Source of the DNA: Microbacterium aoyamense
GTDB taxonomy: Bacteria; Actinomycetota; Actinomycetes; Actinomycetales; Microbacteriaceae
DNA: 64,000 nucleotides
NCBI RefSeq assembly: GCF_023155855.1
Contig: NZ_JAKNUT010000006.1
Span: forward strand, 124,001 to 188,000
Direction of reading: 5' to 3'
How positions within the stretch are numbered: the stretch's first letter is position 1; every line of letters starts with the position of its first letter. Made by a program: the position numbers and the translations under genes. Under the pieces are notes generated by a model that was given only the letters and a program-made list of their open reading frames with translations, ran no database searches and was not told the origin of the DNA. Of the stretch, positions 11,337-18,877 are shown piece after piece.

Positions 11337-11430
11337 GCACAACTCCGGCAGAGTGCTCCGGGCTCGTCGCCCGGTGCCCGGATCTCCGCGGGGTCGGCCG
11401 CGACCGGCACTCGATCTGCCGGAGTTGTGC
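11337..11430. repeat. Large intergenic palindrome with cloverleaf potential (REP-like)
   Basis: Perfect 16-bp inverted arms GCACAACTCCGGCAGA (11337-11352) and TCTGCCGGAGTTGTGC (11415-11430) enclose 62 bp. The interior holds two further hairpins, CCGGGC-TCGTC-GCCCGG and GGTCG-GCCG-CGACC, giving a cloverleaf-like fold. It sits between the divergent DUF3817 and methyltransferase genes. It may be a solitary copy of a genome-wide palindromic repeat, or a structure affecting the two promoters. Confidence 0.7.
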
Positions 11431-11457
11431 GCGGACGGTTGCGGATAGCGTGGTCGC

Positions 11458-12567
11458 GTGACCTTCTCGCCCGACGCGCTGCGGCGCTGGCCCGACGCCG
11501 AGGGCGACGGGCTGGTGGCGATGGATGCGGCGGACCGCCTGATCCTCGACGAGTCGGCCTCCGCACGAGCGAGCGTCGCGGCGGGCGCCCTCGTCGTCAT
11601 CGGCGACGCATACGGCGCGCTCACGCTCGGGGCTGCCGATGGCGGTGCCCGCGGCATCCGGGTGCATCAGGATCCACTGACCGGCGAGCGGGCGCTCGCG
11701 GCGAACGCGGAGCGGACCGGCCTCGAAGGCACGTTCACCTCGCTGCCACTCGAGGCGGCGCTCGTGCGCGATGCGGCCGTGGTGCTGCTGCGACTCCCCC
11801 GCTCGCTCGACGCCCTGCGCGACATCGCGGCGCTCGTCGCGGCGCACGCGGCACCCGATGTCGTCGTCTTCGCCGGCGGCCGGCTCAAGCACATGACGCC
11901 CGCGATGAACGACGTGCTGCGCGAGCACTTCGGGCGCGTGGATATCACGCACGCACGGCAGAAATCCAGGGTGCTCATCGCGCGCGGGCCGCACGACGGT
12001 CACGATCCGGCCCCGGCACGAACCGAGGTCGACGGCCTCGTCGTGTGCGCGTACGGCGGAGCGTTCGCGGGGGCGTCCATCGACATCGGCACGCGGCTGC
12101 TCCTCGAGCACCTCCCGACAGAGGTGCCGCGCTCGGGTCTCGTCATCGACTTCGCGTGCGGCACGGGTGTGATCGCCGCGGCGCTCGCGACGAGGCATCC
12201 CGATCTCGACGTGTACGCGACCGATCAGTCGGCCGCAGCCGTCGCGTCGTCGCGTGCCACGGCCCACGCGAACGGCGTGGGCGAGCGGGTCGGCGTCGTG
12301 CGCGACGACCTGCTGTCCTCGGCATCGGACGCCAGCGCGTCATTCATCGCGCTCAATCCGCCCTTCCACACGGGGGCGGCCGTGACGCCCGACATCGCCC
12401 CGCGCTTCTTCGCCGACGCCGCGCGCGTGTTGCGGCCCAGCGGCGAGCTGTGGACCGTCTGGAACTCGGCGCTGCGGTACCGACGCGCCCTCGAACGCAT
12501 CGTCGGACCGACGCGTCAGATCGCGCGGAACGCGAAGTTCACCGTGGCGGTCTCGGTCAGGAGCTAG
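11458..12567 (+). CDS. RsmC/RlmG-like class I SAM-dependent methyltransferase
   Basis: 369 residues in two Rossmann-like halves. The N-terminal half is degenerate, and the C-terminal half has SAM motif I (VIDFACGTGVIAAAL) and the N6/N2-amino methyltransferase motif NPPF (ALNPPFHTGA). This layout matches 16S/23S rRNA guanine-N2 methyltransferases RsmC and RlmG. The exact rRNA position is not known, since the actinobacterial members are not assigned to either E. coli enzyme with certainty. It starts at GTG 11458 and overlaps the convergent small membrane gene by 11 bp. Confidence 0.85.
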   Translation: MTFSPDALRRWPDAEGDGLVAMDAADRLILDESASARASVAAGALVVIGDAYGALTLGAADGGARGIRVHQDPLTGERALAANAERTGLEGTFTSLPLEAALVRDAAVVLLRLPRSLDALRDIAALVAAHAAPDVVVFAGGRLKHMTPAMNDVLREHFGRVDITHARQKSRVLIARGPHDGHDPAPARTEVDGLVVCAYGGAFAGASIDIGTRLLLEHLPTEVPRSGLVIDFACGTGVIAAALATRHPDLDVYATDQSAAAVASSRATAHANGVGERVGVVRDDLLSSASDASASFIALNPPFHTGAAVTPDIAPRFFADAARVLRPSGELWTVWNSALRYRRALERIVGPTRQIARNAKFTVAVSVRS

Positions 12568-12916
12568 GGTTCTCGCGCCGGCGGCGACGCAGCTCATCGC
12601 GCAGGCGGTCCTCTTCGATCTCGCGCTCGAGGTCGGCGAGCTGCTGTTCGGTGCTTCTCGCGTCGCGCGGGTACGTCGGTGCCGGCGCCGGCGCGGGAGC
12701 CGCCGCGCCGCGCGAGGGACGCGGCACCCGGGGTCCGTCCTCGGGATACACGCGACCGAGGGTGAACCACAGCAGCGAGCCGATGAGCGGCAGGAGGATC
12801 GCGATGATGACCCACATCGTCTTGGGCAGATGCTTCACCTGGAAGTCGTCGCGACGGATGATGTCGACGAGCGTGAAGATCATCACGCCGATGACGAGGA
12901 GCGAGAGAAGAGGCAT
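12557..12916 (-). CDS. PLDc_N (phospholipase D nuclease N-terminal-like) membrane protein
   Basis: 119 residues: two transmembrane segments (LLSLLVIGVMIFTLVDIIRR and TMWVIIAILLPLIGSLLWFTLG) form the PLDc_N motif, then a Pro/Ala-rich linker and a charged C-terminal helix (STEQQLADLEREIEEDRLRDE). No nuclease domain follows, so this is the common stand-alone actinobacterial form of unknown function. Its last 11 bases overlap the convergent methyltransferase gene. Confidence 0.8.
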   Translation of the reverse strand: MPLLSLLVIGVMIFTLVDIIRRDDFQVKHLPKTMWVIIAILLPLIGSLLWFTLGRVYPEDGPRVPRPSRGAAAPAPAPAPTYPRDARSTEQQLADLEREIEEDRLRDELRRRRRENPSS

Positions 12917-12937
12917 CGACGACAGCCTATGCAGAAC

Positions 12938-13312
12938 CTATGACTTGGTCGAGTAAAGAGTCCAGGCGACCAGCACCGGCTGGAAGAACAGGCGCCCGAA
13001 GCGCTTCTCGTCGGTGTCGAGACCGAACCCGCTGCGCTTCTTCGCCCACTGCTCGATGTTGCCCGGGAACACCGCGACGAAGAACGCAGCGAGGATCCAT
13101 CCGATCGTGCGCCGGGACTTCGGCAGCGCGACGAGCGATGCCCCGAGCATGATCTCGACGGCGCCGGATGCCACGACCACGGCGTCCTTGTCCATCACCT
13201 CGCCCGCGAAGTCGGGCACCTGGGCCTGGAACTCCTTGCGGGCCCAGAACAGATGGCTGAGCCCCGCGAACACCATGGAACCGGCGAGCAGCCAGCGCAG
13301 GAACGTCTTCAT
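12938..13312 (-). CDS. DoxX-like small integral membrane protein (copy 2)
   Basis: 124 residues with four hydrophobic segments, a clear paralogue of 5631-6020: both share VVASGAVEIMLGA and AAFFVAVFPGN and end with FxRLFFQPVLVAW-like sequence. ATG 13312 starts the family-like N-terminus (MKTFLRWLLAGSMVFAGLSHLFW). The frame is open to 13579, but that extension has no membrane or family character. No good ribosome site is seen. It stands alone downstream of a long non-coding region. Confidence 0.78.
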   Translation of the reverse strand: MKTFLRWLLAGSMVFAGLSHLFWARKEFQAQVPDFAGEVMDKDAVVVASGAVEIMLGASLVALPKSRRTIGWILAAFFVAVFPGNIEQWAKKRSGFGLDTDEKRFGRLFFQPVLVAWTLYSTKS

Positions 13313-14132
13313 GCGACCAGACAACCAGATGACGGATGCCGCAGCACGGGCTTGACAGGATCCCGCGCCGCATGAGCCCGCACTGAGGCAAGCCGCCTCA
13401 CTCGTCGGCGTAGGTCTGCGCGTCTGGGCGGCGAAGCGCGGCAAGACCGCCTGATTATTACGGCGGAGCATCATGTCCTTGTCGAGCCACCCACGCGGGG
13501 CTACCATTCCGGTGGGGACAGGCAGCTGAGACTTGGGGGCCTTCGTGGCTTCTCGGATGCCGGCACCTGGGGAGTGCACGCGGCCTGGGGCCTACTGACC
13601 TTCCCGCCTCCCAGGTGGGGTTGCTTGGACGCGCAATGCTCAGGGGATCGCGTCCAAGCGACCCGCCTTTCATCCGCGCGCCGCACCCCGCGTGTCCCCC
13701 GAATGGCGGACAGACGCGCACAAACCCTCACCTATAGCTTGAAGGTGACCGGCGCCGGGGGGCACGCGGTCGGTGGGTTTCCCCAAGACACGCTCTCCGC
13801 AGCACACCCTCCTCGGCTCGGCGCAGGCCCCGCCGACGGCGTCCCCAGCGTCGGAGGTGTCCCCAGCACCCAGGCGGGGCCTGCACTTCGATGTGGGCTG
13901 TCGCGCTCCCGCGGACTCCGTCAAGAACGAAGGACGGGGGCGCCGCAGCATCCGGCCCCCTCGTCGATCACGAGTGACTCAGCGCGACGGCACCCCGTGA
14001 CCTGCTGTCAAGGGGGTGCAGTAGCGCGTCCTCTGCGGGGAGCCTTGCATCATGAACGCTGACGATCGCATGCGCGTGGCGGCCGGAGAAACCGACCATC
14101 TGCCGCCTGCGCCGAAGAGGGAGGAGCCGACC
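13313..14132. other. Hairpin-rich non-coding region
   Basis: About 820 bp without a supportable gene. It contains an AT-rich patch at 13452-13460 (unusual for this DNA), a TGAGGC-N5-GCCTCA repeat near 13382, a CACCTGGGGAG/CTCCCAGGTG pair (about 13563-13573 with 13606-13617) and, next to it, a 16-bp hairpin (13618-13664). A CACCCC/GGGGTG pair lies near 14000. Several short open frames cross it, but none has family resemblance or a ribosome site. It could hold a structured RNA or be decayed DNA. It lacks tmRNA, RNase P and SRP RNA signature sequences. Confidence 0.5.
13618..13664. repeat. Strong 16-bp hairpin in non-coding region
   Basis: The left arm GGGTTGCTTGGACGCG (13618-13633) pairs with CGCGTCCAAGCGACCC (13649-13664) over 16 positions, with one T/G wobble and a 15-base loop. 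No T-tract follows on either strand, so it is not a standard intrinsic terminator. The neighbouring CACCTGGGGAG/CTCCCAGGTG stem immediately upstream suggests a two-domain RNA fold. Confidence 0.6.
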
Positions 14133-14297
14133 ATGGGCGATGCGCCGAAGGACACGAGCGAGCACGACCCCGAGGGCGAGGAGAAGCCCGGCGGACTCGG
14201 CCAGGACGGCACGATCCCGAACGACCCCGATGGCGTCGCCGCCGGGCACACGGGCGAGCCGTCGACGTTCGAACCCGAAGAGGACGAACAGGCCTGA
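14133..14297 (+). CDS. Small acidic hypothetical protein
   Basis: 54 residues, strongly acidic and Gly/Pro-rich (MGDAPKDTSEHDPEGEEKPG, then GGLGQDGTIPNDPDG and an EPEEDEQA tail), with no hydrophobic segment; probably soluble and disordered. ATG 14133 was preferred over 14052 because GGGAGGAG lies 8 bases upstream. No function is known. Confidence 0.6.
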   Translation: MGDAPKDTSEHDPEGEEKPGGLGQDGTIPNDPDGVAAGHTGEPSTFEPEEDEQA

Positions 14298-14353
14298 CTC
14301 CGCGGAGAAGCACGTCGCGCCTCGGGAAGACTGACCCGCCGCTGCCGTCGGCG

Positions 14354-14614
14354 TCAGACCAGACGAAAGGCGACGACGGCCAGAGCCGCGCCCGCGACGC
14401 CCGCGCAGATGATCGAGAGCTGCATCGCCTGATACTTGAGCCGGAGCGCGGCGCTCGTGGCGATGAGCTCCCTTTCGGCGAAGCCCTCGTCACCGTCGCT
14501 CTTCGACAGGCGATCACGGAGACGGCAACCCGTGCGTGGCAACCTACTACGCGTGACCTTCTCATCGTCGGTCTCTGCCACAGCCCACTGGGGAACGAGA
14601 AGGACTTGGGTCAC
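14354..14614 (-). CDS. Small membrane protein, single C-terminal transmembrane segment
   Basis: 86 residues starting at GTG 14614, which overlaps the ketopantoate-reductase stop (GTGA). The N-terminus is charged and weakly conserved in appearance. The C-terminus is a plausible membrane anchor (LSIICAGVAGAALAVVAFRLV) preceded by ELIATSAALRLKYQAMQ. The coupling to the upstream gene is the best evidence that it is real. Family unknown. Confidence 0.5.
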   Translation of the reverse strand: MTQVLLVPQWAVAETDDEKVTRSRLPRTGCRLRDRLSKSDGDEGFAERELIATSAALRLKYQAMQLSIICAGVAGAALAVVAFRLV

Positions 14615-15534
14615 CGCTCGACGCGAAGTGCGGCGGCAGCGGCCGACACGAGTGGAGCCTGTCGGCGATGGGCGTCGGCGAGGCGGACGAGGTCCCCGAG
14701 GATTGCCTCCACCTCCACGTGTCTGCCCGCGACATGATCGCGGTACATAGATGTTGTGAACGGTGAAGCGGGCTGCGTGAGAGTGGACCGCGCGCTCTCG
14801 AGCGCCTCCGGCCGAGGGGTATGCCCCGCGGCGGTCATGATGTCGGCGATCTCGTCGACGACAGCGTTTGCAGTGCGTGTTCCGCCCTCAACGGCGGCGG
14901 CTTGTCCCACATCGGCATCGAGAAGTGTGTTGAGCGCTCCCCCGGATGCGAGGAAGAGCCATTTCTCCCACATGTCCGCGACGATAGTCGCCGAGTTCTT
15001 GAAAGGAATGGTGCTTCGAGAGGTTGCCGCCTGGATTCGCTCGGTGCGGTCTGTCGTGCTGCCGTCGAGTTCGCCGAAGGTGAGGGTGCCGCCGGGCTGG
15101 ATGACTCGGATGGCGCCGTCGGCTTCGAGCTCAGTCGACACGAGCGTAACTCCGCCGAGCACTTGACCAGGAAAGGCTGCGGAGAGCGCGTCGATGTGGC
15201 GTATTCCGTTCAGCGACGGAATGATCGCGGGACTTCGACCCACCTGGGTGAGGTCGGCGATGGCCCCTTCCAACGCGAAGGCTTTCACCGCGAGGAACAC
15301 AGCGTCGTATTCCGGTCCAAGCGTTGCTGCTGTCACCGTTGAAACCTCGGCCGCGTGAATGTCCCCGCCTCTCGAGAGGCGAAGGCCCTCAGACTCAAGG
15401 ACTTTCTGCCGTGCGGGATGCACGAGGAAGGTGACGTCGAGGCCGGCATCGATCAAGGTCGATCCGATGTATCCGCCCACCGCGCCTACGCCGACGATGA
15501 GAAGCCTGAGTTCCCGCAGGTGCTGGCCCTTCAT
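14611..15534 (-). CDS. Ketopantoate reductase (ApbA/PanE)-family oxidoreductase
   Basis: 307 residues with an N-terminal NAD(P) motif GVGAVGGYIG (about 15-24), the KAFALEGAI segment and the C-terminal helical domain of the 2-dehydropantoate 2-reductase family (KNSATIVADMWEKWLFLASGGALNTLL, described in part). The family includes true pantothenate-pathway enzymes and many uncharacterised 2-hydroxyacid reductases. Its place beside regulators and no pan genes suggests the latter. ATG 15534 overlaps the stop of the upstream membrane protein (ATGA). Confidence 0.82.
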   Translation of the reverse strand: MKGQHLRELRLLIVGVGAVGGYIGSTLIDAGLDVTFLVHPARQKVLESEGLRLSRGGDIHAAEVSTVTAATLGPEYDAVFLAVKAFALEGAIADLTQVGRSPAIIPSLNGIRHIDALSAAFPGQVLGGVTLVSTELEADGAIRVIQPGGTLTFGELDGSTTDRTERIQAATSRSTIPFKNSATIVADMWEKWLFLASGGALNTLLDADVGQAAAVEGGTRTANAVVDEIADIMTAAGHTPRPEALESARSTLTQPASPFTTSMYRDHVAGRHVEVEAILGDLVRLADAHRRQAPLVSAAAAALRVER

Positions 15535-16097
15535 TGAGCGACATCCTCTTTCTCTTTTGCGGCTCGTTGTCGCGCCATGACTGCAATCCAACGTCTGAGA
15601 GTCCCCTGTCGCTGACCACCGACGAGCATCCACACCTGATGGACTCCAGCTGCGATCAGGACGATAAGCGCGCACGGCACGAGTGTCTCCGCGATCGAGG
15701 CATCTGAGCTGACGACGAGGAGAATGCCGCTCGCGAACAGCGTCAGAGAAGCAAGTGCAAACCCGCTGACCGAAGCGAGCTTGGCCAACGCTGAAGCCTC
15801 GGCCGGCTGGGCGGAGGTCAACGCCCTCGCCGAGGCAACCACCACTCCGAGGCTCGCACACCCCGCGACAAGTGTCGGAACAGGCAGCTTCACCGTCGGC
15901 ACGAGAGCGAAGAGAGCAACCACCAGCGGTATGAGAAAGCAGGCCAGGGCCATGCCTGATCGCGCTCGTCCCGCCTCGCCCGCCTCGTCTCCGAGCATGC
16001 CTTCCCGCGCAACAGTCAGTGCGACGAAGAGGAGCCCGACCATGGCGCCGGATGCACCTGCGAGCGCCAGGTAGAAGTCCGAGAACTCGGCGGTCAT
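15531..16097 (-). CDS. Hypothetical integral membrane protein (about five segments)
   Basis: 188 residues with hydrophobic segments near residues 10-30, 50-70, 75-95, 110-135 and 140-160 and a basic C-terminus ending EKEDVAQ. It is not assigned to a family. It is coupled at both ends by ATGA overlaps: its start overlaps the LuxR-type regulator stop at 16094 and its stop overlaps the reductase start. This tight linkage to the regulators suggests a signalling or transport role (inference). Confidence 0.7.
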   Translation of the reverse strand: MTAEFSDFYLALAGASGAMVGLLFVALTVAREGMLGDEAGEAGRARSGMALACFLIPLVVALFALVPTVKLPVPTLVAGCASLGVVVASARALTSAQPAEASALAKLASVSGFALASLTLFASGILLVVSSDASIAETLVPCALIVLIAAGVHQVWMLVGGQRQGTLRRWIAVMARQRAAKEKEDVAQ

Positions 16098-18877
16098 ATG
16101 CGCGCCTCGGTCCCCACCACGTCTCGCAGCTGGGAACGCTTGGTGACACCGAGCCGAGGGAAGACCCGATACAGATATCCACCCACCGTCCGCGGCGAAA
16201 TGAAGAGCGCCGCGCCGATCTCACGGTTGCTCAGCCCTTGGGCTGCAAGGCGGACGATATCGCGCTCGCGTTCAGAGAGATCCACGTGGTCGGACGGAGC
16301 GCGTGGAGTCGTCACGCCGAGCGGGCGAAGTTCGGATGACGACCGGTCGACCCACGGCTGGGCACCGAGCCGCAGGAAGATGTCCCGCGCGTCCAAGATG
16401 AGTTGGCGCGCGCGCTCAAGAGTCCCTTCCCGGCGCAGCCGCTCCCCGAAGGCCAGCTCGACGCGCGCGAAATCGAACGGCCATTCCTGTGCTCCCCTCA
16501 CATTCGTGGCCGCTTCGAAGAGTTCCGAGGCCTCCGTCAGCGTCGGTGCGACCATTCCGCGGCTGGCGAGGGTGAGCATTTCCATCCGTGGTGAGACAGC
16601 TGCCACCCCGCACGTGATCATCGCCGAGACGTGATCGTGCGCCGATTCCGCGCGGCCGGACTTGAGGGCCGACTCGACCAGGTCGAACGCAACCCACATA
16701 GCGTGTGGTGCGAAGCGACGGAGCTGTCCTGCTGGGCTCAAAGCGCTGGCGTGCAGGAAGCAGGATTCCCAGTCTTCGGCAGCCGCGGCGGCGAGCACTC
16801 GGGGATGGTTCGCGAGCCGCTGCGAGCCGTCGGCCTTTCGGGCGCTGGTGACCGCCGTGAGCTCGTCTGCGAGGCGGTGAGCTTCCTCGATGTCCCCGCG
16901 GATCGCCGCGACGAGTGCGAGGTGGAGCAGGAAGTAGAACTCGATGAATCCATATCCATGTTGGCGGCACATGGCGAGTGCGCTCGAGGCGAGTTCCCGC
17001 TGTTCGTGAAACCGCCCATGGGCGAAGTCGTCCAGACATAGCTGCATGTGGGCGGCAACGCTGCTGCGCACGCCGCCACCAGCACGACCGTCCTCGATCA
17101 TCCGCCAGGCGCTCTGCCTGCATCCGGGGAGGAGGTCGACGTAGATCGCAGCTGTGTTCAGCCGAGTCGCGCGGATAGGGTCCGAGTCGGTACCGTCCTC
17201 GCCGATGAGCTCGACCAACCGTGTCCGACCGACGCCTCCAGCATGGGCGGTGTCGGGGAACGTTCGGCTGTAGATGAACAGGACCTCGGGCACCTGAGGA
17301 GTGACACGATCGAGGAGTCCGTAGAAGTGCGCCCAATAGTCGTCTCGCCCGGCCCACGAACAGAGCTGTAGAAGCGTCGTCAGGGCCTCGGTTAGTCCCA
17401 GATCGTCCGCGCGCCAACTGTGATCGCCGTTCTCTATCGCGCCGACGAGGAGTGCACGCGCTGTGTGGACGTCGCCGCCCCCGTTCACGAGGACGTAGGA
17501 CGCCGCGGCCGCAGCGTGCAGGGTGGGGAGCATTGCCGGCGCCTGTGCGTGTGCGCGCTCGAGCAGGCGCTGCGCGAGCGCGAGTTCACCGGTCACGTCC
17601 GCTCCGAGGAAGGCTGCCTCCGCGAACCGACGACTGGCTTCCCGCTCCGAGGTGCTGAGCCGTGCTGCACGCGAGAGGGCGGTTACCGCGGCGCCGGCGT
17701 CTCCTCGAGAGAGCGCGCGGCGCGCGACATTTTCCAAGGCGCTGGCGATCACCTCATCCGGTCCGTTGGCTGCCGCCGCGAGGTGCCATGCTCGGCGCTC
17801 AGGGTCGCTGCTCAGAAGCTGAGCGAGGGTGTGATGAGTCGACTGGACGACCTCTCCCGAACTGCTGCGCACAATGGCCGATCTCATCAGGGGATGCGAG
17901 AAGCGCAGGGTCCCACCCACTTCCGCCTCGATGACGCCTGCCTCTCGTGCGGGTGTCAGGTCATCGTCCTCTATCCGAAGGCGGTGCGTCGCTCTCGAAT
18001 CCGTGCGACCGTCGAGGGCGAGGCGCAGCAGCGCGCGCCGCGAGCGCGGCGGCAGCTCGACGACGCGGTCGGCGTACAGGCTCTCCAGTCGTTGGGTGAG
18101 CGGCAGAGCATCGAACGGTGCGGCGAAGTCGAGCGGCTGGTCCGCGGAGAGCTGCATCCCGAGATCCCGGAGGGCGAGAGGAATCCCCGCCGACTGTTCG
18201 ACGATGACGCTCCGCTCTCGAGCCGACAGAGTCGGTTGTCGCTCCTGGAGCATCAAGCTGGCGTCGGGCTCGTCCAGTGGCGCGATGCGGTGCTCTGGCA
18301 GACCTGATGACGAATCTGCATCGTCGGAACGGATGCTTGCCAGGAGGCCGATCCGTCGAGCGCTCGCACGGCGTCCGATGAACGTGATCACAGACGCGCT
18401 CGCACGGTCGATCCATTGCAGGTCGTCGACGACGAGGAGCAGCGGACGATCCGTTCCGGCGGCCTCGGCGAGTGCGAGTGCTCCGTTGCAGACGGCGAGA
18501 GGGCCGGGCGGTGGTCCATCGGATAATCCGAGCGCAACGCCGAGCGGTCTCGACAGGCTTTCGGGTAGCGCATCGATCCGGTCGAGGATGGGGTACAGAA
18601 GTTCGCCGAGCGCGCCGTACCCGATGGTTGCACCGAACTCATTGCCCTGGATCGTGAGCACCTGCATTCGAAGCTGCCTCGCCCGTGCGACGGCGGATCG
18701 GACGAGCCGTGTTTTCCCGACGCCTGCGACCCCGCACAGGACGAGGGCGTCGCCTCGATCGTCCAGCGTCGTCAGGAAATCCTCGAGTCGTGCGACCTCT
18801 CGCTGTCGCCCCCAGAGGGTCCCCCACACGTCGCGCTCAACCGGCGGTTGTGAGGACTGTTCCGGTGTGGCGCGCAT
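16094..18877 (-). CDS. LAL-type LuxR-family regulator with intact P-loop
   Basis: 927-residue regulator of the large ATP-binding LuxR (LAL/MalT-like) class. The N-terminal AAA/NB region has Walker A GVAGVGKTRL (about 48-57) and Walker B LLLVVDDLQWID. A long TPR-like helical middle follows, then a C-terminal LuxR helix-turn-helix (LSERERDIVRLAAQGLSNRE and ALFISPRTVGGYLYRVF). ATG 18877 was chosen because GGGGAG lies 10 bases upstream; an ATG at 18901 is also open. Its start overlaps the previous LuxR gene by about 41 bp. It probably regulates its own operon or the exporter; the inducer is unknown. Confidence 0.87.
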   Translation of the reverse strand: MRATPEQSSQPPVERDVWGTLWGRQREVARLEDFLTTLDDRGDALVLCGVAGVGKTRLVRSAVARARQLRMQVLTIQGNEFGATIGYGALGELLYPILDRIDALPESLSRPLGVALGLSDGPPPGPLAVCNGALALAEAAGTDRPLLLVVDDLQWIDRASASVITFIGRRASARRIGLLASIRSDDADSSSGLPEHRIAPLDEPDASLMLQERQPTLSARERSVIVEQSAGIPLALRDLGMQLSADQPLDFAAPFDALPLTQRLESLYADRVVELPPRSRRALLRLALDGRTDSRATHRLRIEDDDLTPAREAGVIEAEVGGTLRFSHPLMRSAIVRSSSGEVVQSTHHTLAQLLSSDPERRAWHLAAAANGPDEVIASALENVARRALSRGDAGAAVTALSRAARLSTSEREASRRFAEAAFLGADVTGELALAQRLLERAHAQAPAMLPTLHAAAAASYVLVNGGGDVHTARALLVGAIENGDHSWRADDLGLTEALTTLLQLCSWAGRDDYWAHFYGLLDRVTPQVPEVLFIYSRTFPDTAHAGGVGRTRLVELIGEDGTDSDPIRATRLNTAAIYVDLLPGCRQSAWRMIEDGRAGGGVRSSVAAHMQLCLDDFAHGRFHEQRELASSALAMCRQHGYGFIEFYFLLHLALVAAIRGDIEEAHRLADELTAVTSARKADGSQRLANHPRVLAAAAAEDWESCFLHASALSPAGQLRRFAPHAMWVAFDLVESALKSGRAESAHDHVSAMITCGVAAVSPRMEMLTLASRGMVAPTLTEASELFEAATNVRGAQEWPFDFARVELAFGERLRREGTLERARQLILDARDIFLRLGAQPWVDRSSSELRPLGVTTPRAPSDHVDLSERERDIVRLAAQGLSNREIGAALFISPRTVGGYLYRVFPRLGVTKRSQLRDVVGTEARI

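Noticed and set aside
13313..13579. N-terminal extension of the DoxX-like gene or separate ORF
   Set aside because: The translation lacks membrane character and family similarity, and the core protein starts well at 13312.
13313..14132. tmRNA, RNase P RNA or SRP RNA
   Set aside because: None of their conserved core sequences was found; only hairpins without T-tract are visible.
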